This document shows, one piece after another, positions 48,753 through 56,753 of a DNA stretch of 64,000 nucleotides. The DNA comes from Mycolicibacillus parakoreensis. Its GTDB lineage: Bacteria; Actinomycetota; Actinomycetes; Mycobacteriales; Mycobacteriaceae. The stretch lies in NCBI RefSeq assembly GCF_022370835.2, contig NZ_CP092365.1:1054001-1118000 (forward strand), read 5' to 3'. How positions within the stretch are numbered: the stretch's first letter is position 1; the number at the start of each line of letters is the position of its first letter. The position numbers were made by a program, and so were the translations under genes. Under the pieces are notes generated by a model that was not told the origin of the DNA, ran no database searches, and saw only the letters and a list, made by a program, of their open reading frames with translations.

Positions 48753-50060
48753 CTACTGTGCCCTGGCCGGCACCCGGACGGTGGTCAGCATCAACGTCAG
48801 ACCCACGGCCAGGACCACGCAGAGCCCGGCTAGGCCGGCCCGGTCGGAATCGAACAGGTCGACGAAGGTGAAGAACATCCACGGCGCCAGGAACGACGCC
48901 GCCCTCCCGGCGGTGGTGTAGAGCCCGAACGCGACGCCCTCCTTCCCTTCGGCGGAGAATCGCATCATCAAGGCTCGCGCGGACGCGAGGGTGGGACCGA
49001 CGAACAAGCACAGCAGCAGCCCGCAGACCCAGAACGCCGACGGCCCGGACGCCGCCAGCAGAACCAGACCGGTGGCGATCATCGCGGTGAGCGAACCCGC
49101 GATGACGCGTTTGGAACCCACCCGGTCGTCGAGCAGACCGCCGAGCACGGCGCCGATCGCGGCGACCATGCTGGCGCAGACTCCGAACACGAGCACGTCG
49201 GCCTGCGACAGCCGGTAGACACTGACTCCCAGCACCGCCCCGAAGGCGAACACCCCGGTCATGCCATCTCGGAACACTGCGCTGGCCACCAGGTAATAGA
49301 CCACGTTGTGGTCACGGCGCCACTCGGAGCGCACCTCACCCCAGAGGGCCCGATAGGACCCGACAAACCCGATGCGCGCCCGGTACCCACCGTCATTGGA
49401 GGCGCGCACCGAGATCAGCAGCGGCCAGGCGAACAACGCCAGCCACGCCGCGGCGAGCACCATCGAGGCGCGCACGTTGGCGCCGTCATGGGTCGTGATG
49501 CCCAGCAGGCCGCGGGTGTCACCGTCGCCCCCGATGAAGCCGAAATACACGATCAACAGAAGCAGCACACTGCCGACGAATCCGGCGCCCGACCCCAGCC
49601 CGGAGATGCGGCCGGAATTCTCCGCTGTGGACACCTGCCGCAGCATCGCGTTGTACGGGACGGTCGCCAAGTCGCTACACGCCGCTGTGCAGGCGAGCAA
49701 CGCCAGCCCCCAACCCAGGTAGTGGTGATCGGCTCGGATCAAACTCATCGCCGCTGTCATCGTGACGACCAGGCCGGTCAAGACGGTCAGCGCCGTGCGG
49801 CGACGCCGCGGCGCGTTCACCCAGATGCCGGTGGCCGGGGCGAGCAGTGCGACACACAACCCGGCGATCGTCAGTGCCCGTCCGAGCCAACTCGCCGGAG
49901 TGGCGGGGCCGGGCAAGTCCGCCCCAACGCTCTCGGTGAGATAGACCGCGAACACGAACGTGATGACGACCGCGTTCACGCCGGTCGCGCCGCAATCCCA
50001 CAGCGCCCAGGCCGCCACACGAGACCGTCGGACGACTGGGGTGTGGAGATCGTTGCTCAC
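48753..50060 (-). CDS. MFS transporter
   Basis: A 435-residue permease with about twelve hydrophobic segments in two halves. Residues after the first helix (WALWDCGATGVNAVVITFVF) resemble the Atg22/UMF1-like branch of the major facilitator superfamily, and GLLDDRVGSKRVIAG is the loop 8-9 MFS motif. The substrate is unknown. The GTG start is at 50060 and its stop nearly touches the GAP-family gene, so they form a two-gene operon at the edge of the glycolipid locus. The 246 bases upstream hold no gene that I can support. Confidence 0.8.
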   Translation of the reverse strand: MSNDLHTPVVRRSRVAAWALWDCGATGVNAVVITFVFAVYLTESVGADLPGPATPASWLGRALTIAGLCVALLAPATGIWVNAPRRRRTALTVLTGLVVTMTAAMSLIRADHHYLGWGLALLACTAACSDLATVPYNAMLRQVSTAENSGRISGLGSGAGFVGSVLLLLIVYFGFIGGDGDTRGLLGITTHDGANVRASMVLAAAWLALFAWPLLISVRASNDGGYRARIGFVGSYRALWGEVRSEWRRDHNVVYYLVASAVFRDGMTGVFAFGAVLGVSVYRLSQADVLVFGVCASMVAAIGAVLGGLLDDRVGSKRVIAGSLTAMIATGLVLLAASGPSAFWVCGLLLCLFVGPTLASARALMMRFSAEGKEGVAFGLYTTAGRAASFLAPWMFFTFVDLFDSDRAGLAGLCVVLAVGLTLMLTTVRVPARAQ

Positions 50061-50306
50061 CGGCGCCGACCGGCTCGCATCGGGGTATCGGACGCTGTTA
50101 TCCGGGGACGGTCAGACGATTCGCCGGCAAGGGCGGGATCCGCGGTATCCGCCGTCAATCCGCCCCGTCCCATCCCATGCACCTTACCGAACACGTGGTC
50201 CCGAACGGCAGCGGCCGAGGTGTGGCGGGGGCGCCGGGGTGTGTCTCCAATATGGCGTGTCCAGGCGATGCATGCGCTGAGGACTACGGCGGCTCGGTAG
50301 ACGATG

Positions 50307-50459
50307 TGAACCGCCCCGGCGTGTCCGGGGACTCCGTTCTGTGGCAGGGATGGAGTCTTGTCGGGGGATACGTCGAGGAGGTACCCGGGCGAGTTGCGTG
50401 AGCGGGCGGTCCGGATGGTTGCCGAGGTTCGGGCCGATCACGAGTCGGAGTGGGCGGCG
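50307..50459 (+). mobile_element. Left-end remnant of an IS6110-like IS3-family insertion sequence
   Basis: The segment starts with TGAACCGCCCCGGCGTGTCC at 50307, nearly the same as the left terminal inverted repeat of IS6110 as I recall it. A reading frame from TTG 50358 follows and encodes MSGDTSRRYPGELRERAVRM, then EVRADHESEWAA, the N-terminus of the IS3-family OrfA helix-turn-helix protein. Homology stops at about 50459 and the frame ends at 50474. OrfB and the right repeat are missing, so the element is dead. Confidence 0.8.
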
Positions 50460-50474
50460 ACCTCAAGCCGGTGA

Positions 50475-50945
50475 GAACTGTCAATACTGGGGAGCAAATC
50501 ACATGGCCTGCGGTGCTCCAACAGGTGACTTACGGCGCGAAGGCGCGCAAGAAGGCCATCGCTGCCGAGCTGCGGCAGATTGAACAAGCCTGTGAGACAG
50601 ACGATGTCAGTAACTCTTACTCGCGGGAGTACAACCTGATTCACCGCGTGCCACTACATCTGGGGGATTTTGCGCATGTGAAACACAAGGGTTTCAAGAG
50701 CGAGCATGAGTGTTCTGTGGAGCAGCATGCCGAAGACGACAACAGACGTGTGGTTTCGCGAAGGTGGGCAGGCGTTGTTCAAGCCTTACGTTGCAGTTCC
50801 ATTCTCGAAGTCCGCTCTCGTCGAAGTGGTGCTCGGACCGAACGTGAACGCCGATCTCGCGGAGCCGGTCTTCAGACGGCTGCTCGATCATCACGGACAC
50901 CAGCACACCGAAATTACGCCGTCGACCATTCCGTACCGCGTCTGA
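50475..50945 (+). pseudogene. Frameshifted remnant resembling the C-terminal part of a DUF2971 protein
   Basis: Two overlapping frames read as one protein. The first (ACETDDVSNSYSREYNLIHR, then FAHVKHKGFKSEHE) runs to about 50706. The second continues with TTTDVWFREGGQALFKPYVA, SALVEVVLGPNVN and TEITPSTIPYRV, and stops at 50945. The order of a KHxxFxxE-type motif, FR..PY, a gP-x-N loop and a final PYR resembles DUF2971 proteins, common near defence and mobile genes. The N-terminal half is missing and a frameshift sits near 50706. Base composition is visibly lower in GC than the neighbours. The family call is tentative. Confidence 0.5.
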
Positions 50946-51012
50946 TCTCGCGAGCGGCCGGTGAACTGCGTGTATGCGCTACCGCTACTTCCTGGGGACA
51001 GCGAGGCGCGCT

Positions 51013-51903
51013 TCAGGCCATCGGGGCGAGGAAGCGCCGAAGCTCGGCGAAGAACCGGTCGCCGGCCTCCAGCTGCGCCCAATGGCCGCAATCAGGCACC
51101 ATCACCAACTCGGCGTGGGGCATCCGTTCGCAGGCCTGTCGCGACCCGGCCGGGTCGACGATGGGGTCGTTTTGGCCGTGGAAGAACAACGTCGGCACGG
51201 TGATCCGGCTCACCACCGGCAACAGGTTGTTGCGCATCGATCGGGGCCCCAAGGTGGCCTGGTTGTAGCGCAGATAACCGAGGGCGGCGTCGGGGCGTCG
51301 CGCCTCGCGGACGAATTCGGCCAGCACCGGCTGCGGAAGGGCGTCCGGATCGTTGAGAACAGCGCGCACCGCGGTTTTGACGAACCGGTTCGCCAGCCGT
51401 GTGAGCGGCAGCAGCAGCGGGTCGGGAAGCCGCGCCGCCAGCCATGCCGAGCGTTGAATGAGCCGGCCGTGGAACCTCGGCACCAAGCCGCCGGGTGCGA
51501 TCAGTACCAGCGCCTCGACCAGGTCGCGATGACGCAAAGCCGCGTTGAGTGCGACATCACCGCCCATCGACACACCGGCGACGACGGCACGCTCGATGCC
51601 GAGCCGGTCGGCGGCGCGGGCCACGAAGTCGGCCATCGCGGCCGGCCCGCCGAGCGGTTCGAGGCCGGTGGTGGCACCGAACCCCGGCAGGTCGAACCCG
51701 ATCACCGGCCGTTCGGCGCCCATCGCGGCGAACGTCTGGTACCAGGAGATGGCGGTGTTGTCGGTGCTGCCGCCGTGCAGGGCCAGCAGCGCTCGCCGTG
51801 ATCGATCCGACGGTTTTGCCGTCGACCGCAGCACCCGCACCTGCCCGCCGTCCAGCGCGAGGAACGTCTCGGTGCTCCCCGGTGGGATCAAACGGTCGGC
51901 CAT
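51013..51903 (-). CDS. Alpha/beta-fold hydrolase
   Basis: A 296-residue hydrolase with a complete triad: Ser112 in GVSMGG, Asp245 in HGQNDPIVDP and His273 in DCGHWAQLE. The oxyanion region is LALHGGSTDN near residue 41. The layout is that of the meta-cleavage-product or epoxide-hydrolase-like group; the substrate is unknown. No signal peptide is present. It is divergent from the HD-domain gene across about 180 bases. Confidence 0.85.
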   Translation of the reverse strand: MADRLIPPGSTETFLALDGGQVRVLRSTAKPSDRSRRALLALHGGSTDNTAISWYQTFAAMGAERPVIGFDLPGFGATTGLEPLGGPAAMADFVARAADRLGIERAVVAGVSMGGDVALNAALRHRDLVEALVLIAPGGLVPRFHGRLIQRSAWLAARLPDPLLLPLTRLANRFVKTAVRAVLNDPDALPQPVLAEFVREARRPDAALGYLRYNQATLGPRSMRNNLLPVVSRITVPTLFFHGQNDPIVDPAGSRQACERMPHAELVMVPDCGHWAQLEAGDRFFAELRRFLAPMA

Positions 51904-52082
51904 GGCCCCGGCAGTGCGACGGCGTCACGCAGTCGTGCCACGGTCTGCTGCGCGGCGGCGAGGCCGACGATCCCGATGATCGTGTTCTCCGTTCGTCTGG
52001 GCAGGGGCGCGCCGGTGGCGGCGGCATTCAGGGTAGCCGTTCTGGAAGGCTGGGAGTGTGAGCCACCAGGAGGGGAAGAGCC

Positions 52083-52730
52083 GTGAGCGGTACAGCTGAA
52101 ACGATCGCCGGGGTTGCGATCCCCGACACCGCGTTGGTGCGGGATGCCACCGAGTTCGTCCGCGACGCCGTGGACGATCTGCTGTTCCATCATTCGCGGC
52201 GGGTGTTCCTGTTCGGGGTGCTGCAGGGCCGCCGCCGCGGGCTGGTCGCGGACCCGGAACTGCTCTACGTCGCCGCCATGTTCCACGACCTGGGGCTGAC
52301 CGACCGCTACCGGGACTCGACCCTGCGTTTCGAGGTCGACGGCGCCAACGCGGCACGCGACTTCCTCGTGGAGCGTGGGGTCGAGGAGGCCGACGTCCGC
52401 AAGGTCTGGTTGGGCATCGCGTTGCACACCACCCCCGGCGTTCCGCAGTTCCTCGACCCCGAGGTGGCGTTGGTGACCGCGGGGGTGGAGACCGACGTGC
52501 TCGGCTTCGGTCGCGATGAGCTGCCCGCCGAGGCCCTCGAGGCGGTGACCGCGGCGCATCCGCGCCCGGACTTCAAGCGCCGCATCCTGCACGCGTTCAC
52601 CGACGGGGTCAAACACCGACCGGCCAGCACCTTCGGCACCGTCAACGCCGATGTCCTCGATCACTACGATCCGTCGTTCGTCCGCGACGATTTCGTCGAG
52701 ATCATCTTGGGCAACGGTTGGCCCGAGTAG
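52083..52730 (+). CDS. HD-domain protein, cyanamide hydratase-like
   Basis: A 215-residue protein with an HD metal-binding domain: His36/His37 in LLFHHSRRVFLF, His68-Asp69 in MFHDLGL, and a later His in GIALHTTPG (about residue 115). This arrangement matches the cyanamide hydratase-like branch of the HD superfamily, whose actinobacterial members mostly lack a known substrate. A good AGGAGGGG lies about ten bases before the GTG at 52083. Confidence 0.85.
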   Translation: MSGTAETIAGVAIPDTALVRDATEFVRDAVDDLLFHHSRRVFLFGVLQGRRRGLVADPELLYVAAMFHDLGLTDRYRDSTLRFEVDGANAARDFLVERGVEEADVRKVWLGIALHTTPGVPQFLDPEVALVTAGVETDVLGFGRDELPAEALEAVTAAHPRPDFKRRILHAFTDGVKHRPASTFGTVNADVLDHYDPSFVRDDFVEIILGNGWPE

Positions 52731-52746
52731 CGGGGCGCCTCGACGG

Positions 52747-53238
52747 TCATCGGGTCACGCGGCGAGCCAGCCGCGTCAGCACCGCCCGCAGCCACGGCGA
52801 CAGATAGACGGCGAAAACACCGTTGAAAATGTCCACGCGCAACCGTGTCAGCGTCGAAGTCTTGATCCGCCAGTCGCCGTCGACGTTCTCGTAGGTCTCC
52901 GTGTAGTGGCCGTAACCGCGCAAGTTGACCCCCGGACCGAACCGCACGACGTCCTCGAGTGCCCATACACCCTGCGCCGTGGTGGGCGACGTCAGCGCGA
53001 TCTCGCCGGCGTGCACCTGATGCACGGTGGGCTGCGAGCGCAGGCTCCTGCGTGTGAAGGCGACAAAGGCGTCCGCGCCGGAAATGACCTTTCCACCCGC
53101 CTGGGAGGTGTCGCTGAGGAAGTCATCGGTGAAGATCTCGCGCCAGGACGCCCACTGCTTGGTGTCGAGCAGGCGACAATACCGCGCTTTGAGTTGCTTG
53201 ATCGCCTCGATCTCGACCAGGGTCGTCGCATCGTCCAC
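52747..53238 (-). CDS. SnoaL-like / NTF2-fold protein
   Basis: A 163-residue alpha+beta-barrel protein of the SnoaL_4 type. It begins VDDATTLVEIEAIKQLKARY, the usual first helix of the fold, followed by CRLLDTKQWASWREIFTDD. The barrel strands (TVHQVHAGEIALTS, GYGHYTETYENVDGDWRIK) follow in order. Members include dehydratases, isomerases and ring-hydroxylating-dioxygenase-like proteins, so the reaction is open. GAGGAG five bases before the GTG at 53238 decides the start. Confidence 0.8.
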   Translation of the reverse strand: MDDATTLVEIEAIKQLKARYCRLLDTKQWASWREIFTDDFLSDTSQAGGKVISGADAFVAFTRRSLRSQPTVHQVHAGEIALTSPTTAQGVWALEDVVRFGPGVNLRGYGHYTETYENVDGDWRIKTSTLTRLRVDIFNGVFAVYLSPWLRAVLTRLARRVTR

Positions 53239-53397
53239 GGCCACTCCTCGTCGATCCGGCCGGTGATCGCGGCGGGCGCCGCGCTCGACGGGCAGCCTAC
53301 CGTCGCCCTTACCGCAATGGATTCGATTTCCCACCGCGGGCCAGCGTCGAGCGGCGGCACCGGTGAGGCGCGGCCCACCGGTGCCGCTTACCCACAG

Positions 53398-53640
53398 TCA
53401 GCCCGAGGTGGCGCGGTGGCGCAGGTGCGCACCGGTGCGGTGGATGGGAACCTTCTCACCGGGGTGGATGTGCTTCTTGAACGGCATCACCTCATAGGTG
53501 GTGGTCGCCGAGGTCGTGCCCTTCTTGGCCACCCCGACGATGCGGCCCTCCAAATCGTGGGCCGACCGGTAGTTGAAGTAGACGGGGTCTTTGACCTTGA
53601 AGTCGGGTTCTGCGTCGCGTCTCGCGTTACTGGCCGCCAT
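53398..53640 (-). CDS. DUF2945 / hypervirulence-associated TUDOR-domain protein
   Basis: An 80-residue basic protein with the small beta-barrel pattern FKVKDPVYFNYRSAHDLEG followed by RIVGVAKKGTTS and YEVMPFKKHIHPG. It matches the DUF2945 (HVA1 TUDOR-like) family found across bacteria and fungi, whose function is unknown. GAAAGGAC precedes the ATG by about eight bases. The 213-base gap to the next gene on the other strand shows no further gene. Confidence 0.8.
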   Translation of the reverse strand: MAASNARRDAEPDFKVKDPVYFNYRSAHDLEGRIVGVAKKGTTSATTTYEVMPFKKHIHPGEKVPIHRTGAHLRHRATSG

Positions 53641-53853
53641 GGGATCGGTCCTTTCGAACGTGTTGGGTGTCCTGGGTCTTTACCGATTGTGGGCACGACT
53701 CCTTCTGGGAATTGCCGCATTGGCGGGGCACCAAACTCACGGGTGGGCACAGACACGGATCTGTGGACGAAACGAGCGGGGACTCCGGGCGGATTAATTC
53801 GCGGTGTTCGCCTGTTGTCGAGGTCAAGGCAACCGACGTCGGGAGGTGCGGAC

Positions 53854-54117
53854 GTGAACATTGACGGGTGTGTGGCGGCGGTGGCCGGCGCCGAAACCTT
53901 GGAGGAGGTCGGCGAGAGGCTCACCGCGGCCGGATTTCAGGCCACCGTGCAGGATGAGGAGCTCATCGTCGACGACGGTGCGGCGACCGTGCGGGCCGAC
54001 GGCGGCACCAATCAGATCGGCCACGAGTTCTTCCTGTGGTGCATCTACGGTGACGACGGCGAACTGAGCCGCTGTGTGGCACGGGGGCCGCACGGTAGTT
54101 GCCCACCGATCCGCTGA
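53854..54117 (+). CDS. Small hypothetical protein
   Basis: An 87-residue protein that I do not recognise (MNIDGCVAAVAGAETLEEVG to GPHGSCPPIR). It contains three Cys residues (positions 6, 68 and 76 approximately), no signal peptide and no membrane segment. GGGAGG seven bases before the GTG at 53854 supports translation. It sits among other small, possibly stress-related proteins. Confidence 0.6.
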   Translation: MNIDGCVAAVAGAETLEEVGERLTAAGFQATVQDEELIVDDGAATVRADGGTNQIGHEFFLWCIYGDDGELSRCVARGPHGSCPPIR

Positions 54118-54209
54118 CCGATCCGGCGCGGGCCCGCACCGACCGGAACCAGCGGCGGTGCGGCCGACCGCAAAGCAGCTCTCACCAGGCAATTTATCGT
54201 CCGCTGGGC

Positions 54210-54215
54210 TAAGTT
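54210..54215 (+). promoter_or_regulatory. Putative -10 element, leaderless amphi-Trp gene
   Basis: TAAGTT ends six bases before the ATG at 54222, the geometry of a leaderless transcript. The intervening GGAAGC is too close to the ATG to act as a normal ribosome-binding site. Confidence 0.35.
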
Positions 54216-54221
54216 GGAAGC

Positions 54222-54464
54222 ATGGCCGAAGAGACGATCCACAAAGAAGAACGTATGACCACCCGCGCCGACGTGGTGGCCGAACTGCGGCGCCTCGCCG
54301 ACGAACTGGAATCCGGGGCGACCATCAGCTACGGCACCGGGGGGAGCCTGGCGGTGCCCGACCGACTCGAGCGGGAATTCGAGATCGAACGCGAGGACAA
54401 GGGCGGCCGCGTGGAGTACGAGGTCGAGATCGAACTGAAGTGGTACGCGCCCAACGACCAGTGA
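54222..54464 (+). CDS. Amphi-Trp domain-containing protein
   Basis: An 80-residue acidic protein (MAEETIHKEERMTTRADVVA, then ATISYGTGGSLAVPD and EIELKWYAPND). The alternating acidic and hydrophobic ending EVEIELKW is the signature of the short amphi-Trp family found in halophilic archaea and actinobacteria. Its function is unknown. The sequence is complete and well separated from its neighbours. Confidence 0.75.
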   Translation: MAEETIHKEERMTTRADVVAELRRLADELESGATISYGTGGSLAVPDRLEREFEIEREDKGGRVEYEVEIELKWYAPNDQ

Positions 54465-54512
54465 CCGGGCCCGGGATGCGCGGCTGAGCGTTCGGGACGT
54501 GCGCCGACCCGC

Positions 54513-54518
54513 TAGCGT
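54513..54518 (+). promoter_or_regulatory. Putative -10 element, leaderless hydrolase gene
   Basis: TAGCGT fits the mycobacterial TANNNT consensus and ends six bases before the ATG at 54525, again placing the start of transcription on the start codon. Confidence 0.35.
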
Positions 54519-54524
54519 CAAGGC

Positions 54525-55745
54525 ATGCCCGAACGGGAAGCCGACGACCCGGAGCCCAAACCCGCCAGCAGGTGGCCCGGTGTCGCCGGGTTGGAGACCG
54601 CGGTGCGACCGTTTCAGCGCACCGGCCGGTACTACGCGAGGATGTGGCGGGACTACCTCGGGGACCGGGGCAGCGAGGAGGACCTGCCGGTCGCACGGCC
54701 GACGATGGCGCTTGCCACCGAGGCGTTCCGCGACGAAGTCGTCCTGCTGGGGCTGCGGGGGCGTCGTCCGGTCAGCGATCCGGAGGCGTTCCAACGTATC
54801 GACCGCGAGGTCTCCGCGGCGATCAGGTTCTACGACAAACGCGGCTTTTTGGCCGCGCCGGAGAAGTTCTTCGCCGCGCCACCACCACTGACCGACGTCA
54901 CCGTGCTGCCGCGGCAGGGCCGGTTGCGCCGCCACGACCGGATCCGCTGGGAGAGCGGCTACGCCCCACGCAAAGGTGAGCCCGGTGGGCCGCGATGGCG
55001 CAGCTACACCGCCAACGACCGCGCCTACGCGGTGATGCTGCGCCACCACGAGCCCCGCCCCTGGCTGGTGGGCATCCACGGCGCCGAAATGGGCCGCGCC
55101 GGAATCGATTTGTGGCTGTTTCGTGCCCGGCACCTGCACGAGAAATACGGGCTGAACATCGTGCTGCCGGTGCTGCCCATGCACGGCCCACGCGCCCGCG
55201 ACCTCCCGGCGGGGGCGGTGTTTCCCAGCGAGGACGTGATGGACACCCTGCACGCCGGGGCGCAGGGCGTGTGGGATGTGCGCCGGCTGATCAGCTGGAT
55301 CCGCGCTCAAGAGCCCGATCAACCGATCGGGTTGAACAGCATCTCGATGGGCGGCTACATCGCCGGCCTGGTCGCCAGCGTCGAAGACGACCTGACCTGC
55401 GCCATCCTCGGGGTGCCGGTGGTCGACGTGGTGCAGCTTCTCGGACGGCACTCCGGGCTGAGCCGCACCGACCCGCGCTGGCAGACCGTGGCGCTGGCCG
55501 AACCACTCGGGCGGATGGCCTCCCCGCTGTCGATGACACCGCGGGTGCCGATGCGGGGACGGTTCATCTATGCCGGCATCGCCGACCGCGTGGTGCACCC
55601 TCGCGAGCAGGTGGTGCGGTTGTGGGAGCACTGGGGCAAACCCGAGATCGTCTGGTACCGCGGCGGGCACACCGGGTTCTTCCAGGCGCGCCCGGTGCAG
55701 CGCTTTGTCGAGGCGGCCATCGTGCAGTCCGGGCTGTTGGACTGA
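54525..55745 (+). CDS. Alpha/beta-hydrolase family protein
   Basis: A 406-residue protein whose second half is an alpha/beta hydrolase. The nucleophile is in NSISMGGYIAGL, where the usual first Gly of GxSxG is Ser; the acid is probably Asp in GIADRVVHP and the His is in GGHTGFF. The first 150 residues are helical and basic with no known domain. It resembles large mycobacterial hydrolases of unknown substrate. No signal peptide is visible. Confidence 0.78.
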   Translation: MPEREADDPEPKPASRWPGVAGLETAVRPFQRTGRYYARMWRDYLGDRGSEEDLPVARPTMALATEAFRDEVVLLGLRGRRPVSDPEAFQRIDREVSAAIRFYDKRGFLAAPEKFFAAPPPLTDVTVLPRQGRLRRHDRIRWESGYAPRKGEPGGPRWRSYTANDRAYAVMLRHHEPRPWLVGIHGAEMGRAGIDLWLFRARHLHEKYGLNIVLPVLPMHGPRARDLPAGAVFPSEDVMDTLHAGAQGVWDVRRLISWIRAQEPDQPIGLNSISMGGYIAGLVASVEDDLTCAILGVPVVDVVQLLGRHSGLSRTDPRWQTVALAEPLGRMASPLSMTPRVPMRGRFIYAGIADRVVHPREQVVRLWEHWGKPEIVWYRGGHTGFFQARPVQRFVEAAIVQSGLLD

Positions 55746-55861
55746 AGCCCGGCCGCGCGCTCTGCCGTCTCCCCCCGGACCGGTCCCCGTGCGCCCGTCA
55801 CGCCAGTAGGCTCGACGCAGGTGCGCACGACGCGCACCCTCGGGTGAGAAGGAGGTGCGCC

Positions 55862-56716
55862 GTGGCCGCGCGCGACCAGGTGCTGATCGGTGTCGACGAG
55901 TTGGCGCAACGCCTCGAGGCCGGTGAGCCGATCACGGTCCTCGACGTCCGGTGGCGCCTCGACGAGCCCGACGGCCGGCCCGCCTATGTGGCCGGGCATC
56001 TGCCCGGCGCGGTGTACGTCTCGTTGGAGGACGAGCTGAGCGACCACGCCGTCACCGGCCGGGGGCGCCACCCACTGCCGTCGGGGTCGGACCTGCAGGC
56101 CGCCGCACGACGCTGGGGTGTGTGCACCGGCCGCCCGGTGGTCGCCTACGACGACTGGAACCGGGTCGGATCCGGTCGCGCCTGGTGGGTGCTGACCGCC
56201 GCCGGGCTGACCGATGTGCGCATCCTCGACGGCGGCTTGGCCGCCTGGCGCGCGGCCGGTCACACCGTGGAGACCGGGCCGGTCGACCCGCAACCGGGCG
56301 ACGTGACGGTCGACCACCTCGACCTGTATGCCGGCGCGCTGCCCACCCTCAGCGCCGACCAGGTCGCCGAGGGGGCCGCGACGCTGCTCGATGCGCGCCC
56401 GCCGGAGAGATACCGCGGGGACAACGAACCCGCGGACGCGGTGGCCGGGCACATCCCCAGCGCCAAAAACCTGCCCTGCACGGCGTTGCTCGCCGACGAC
56501 GGCACCTTCCTCGACGACGACGCGCTGACCCGCCTGCTGGCCGAGCGGGAGGTCGGGGCCGCCGACACGGTGGGCGCCTACTGCGGGTCGGGGATCAGCG
56601 CGACGGTCCCGGTGGCCGCGTTGGCGCTGTTGGGGCGGCGCGCCGCACTGTTTCCCGGGTCGTGGTCGGAGTGGAGCGCCGATCCCGATCGGGTCGTCGT
56701 CCGCGGCGGGGAGTAA
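55862..56716 (+). CDS. Sulfurtransferase (two rhodanese domains)
   Basis: A 284-residue protein with two rhodanese domains. The first (residues 8-135) is the inactive half: the loop that should hold Cys reads AYDDWNRVGSGR. The second (160-284) carries the active-site Cys241 in AYCGSGISA. Such enzymes transfer sulfane sulfur from thiosulfate or 3-mercaptopyruvate to thiol acceptors or cyanide. AAGGAGG (55849-55855) six bases before the GTG sets the start. It is 37 bases upstream of an SQR-like flavoprotein gene, so the pair may handle sulfide or sulfane sulfur. Confidence 0.88.
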   Translation: MAARDQVLIGVDELAQRLEAGEPITVLDVRWRLDEPDGRPAYVAGHLPGAVYVSLEDELSDHAVTGRGRHPLPSGSDLQAAARRWGVCTGRPVVAYDDWNRVGSGRAWWVLTAAGLTDVRILDGGLAAWRAAGHTVETGPVDPQPGDVTVDHLDLYAGALPTLSADQVAEGAATLLDARPPERYRGDNEPADAVAGHIPSAKNLPCTALLADDGTFLDDDALTRLLAEREVGAADTVGAYCGSGISATVPVAALALLGRRAALFPGSWSEWSADPDRVVVRGGE

Positions 56717-56753
56717 CCGACCCCCACGGACCACAACGGAGAGGTGAAGACCG

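Noticed and set aside
50061-50306. Possible gene end encoding GVSPIWRVQAMHALRTTAAR upstream of the IS end
   Set aside because: The frame crosses the MFS gene start in antisense and no start or family could be supported.
51904-52060. A short minus-strand frame ending in the start of the alpha/beta hydrolase (TVARLRDAVALPGPWPTV)
   Set aside because: It has no convincing start codon, no ribosome-binding site and no recognisable domain; it was left unannotated.
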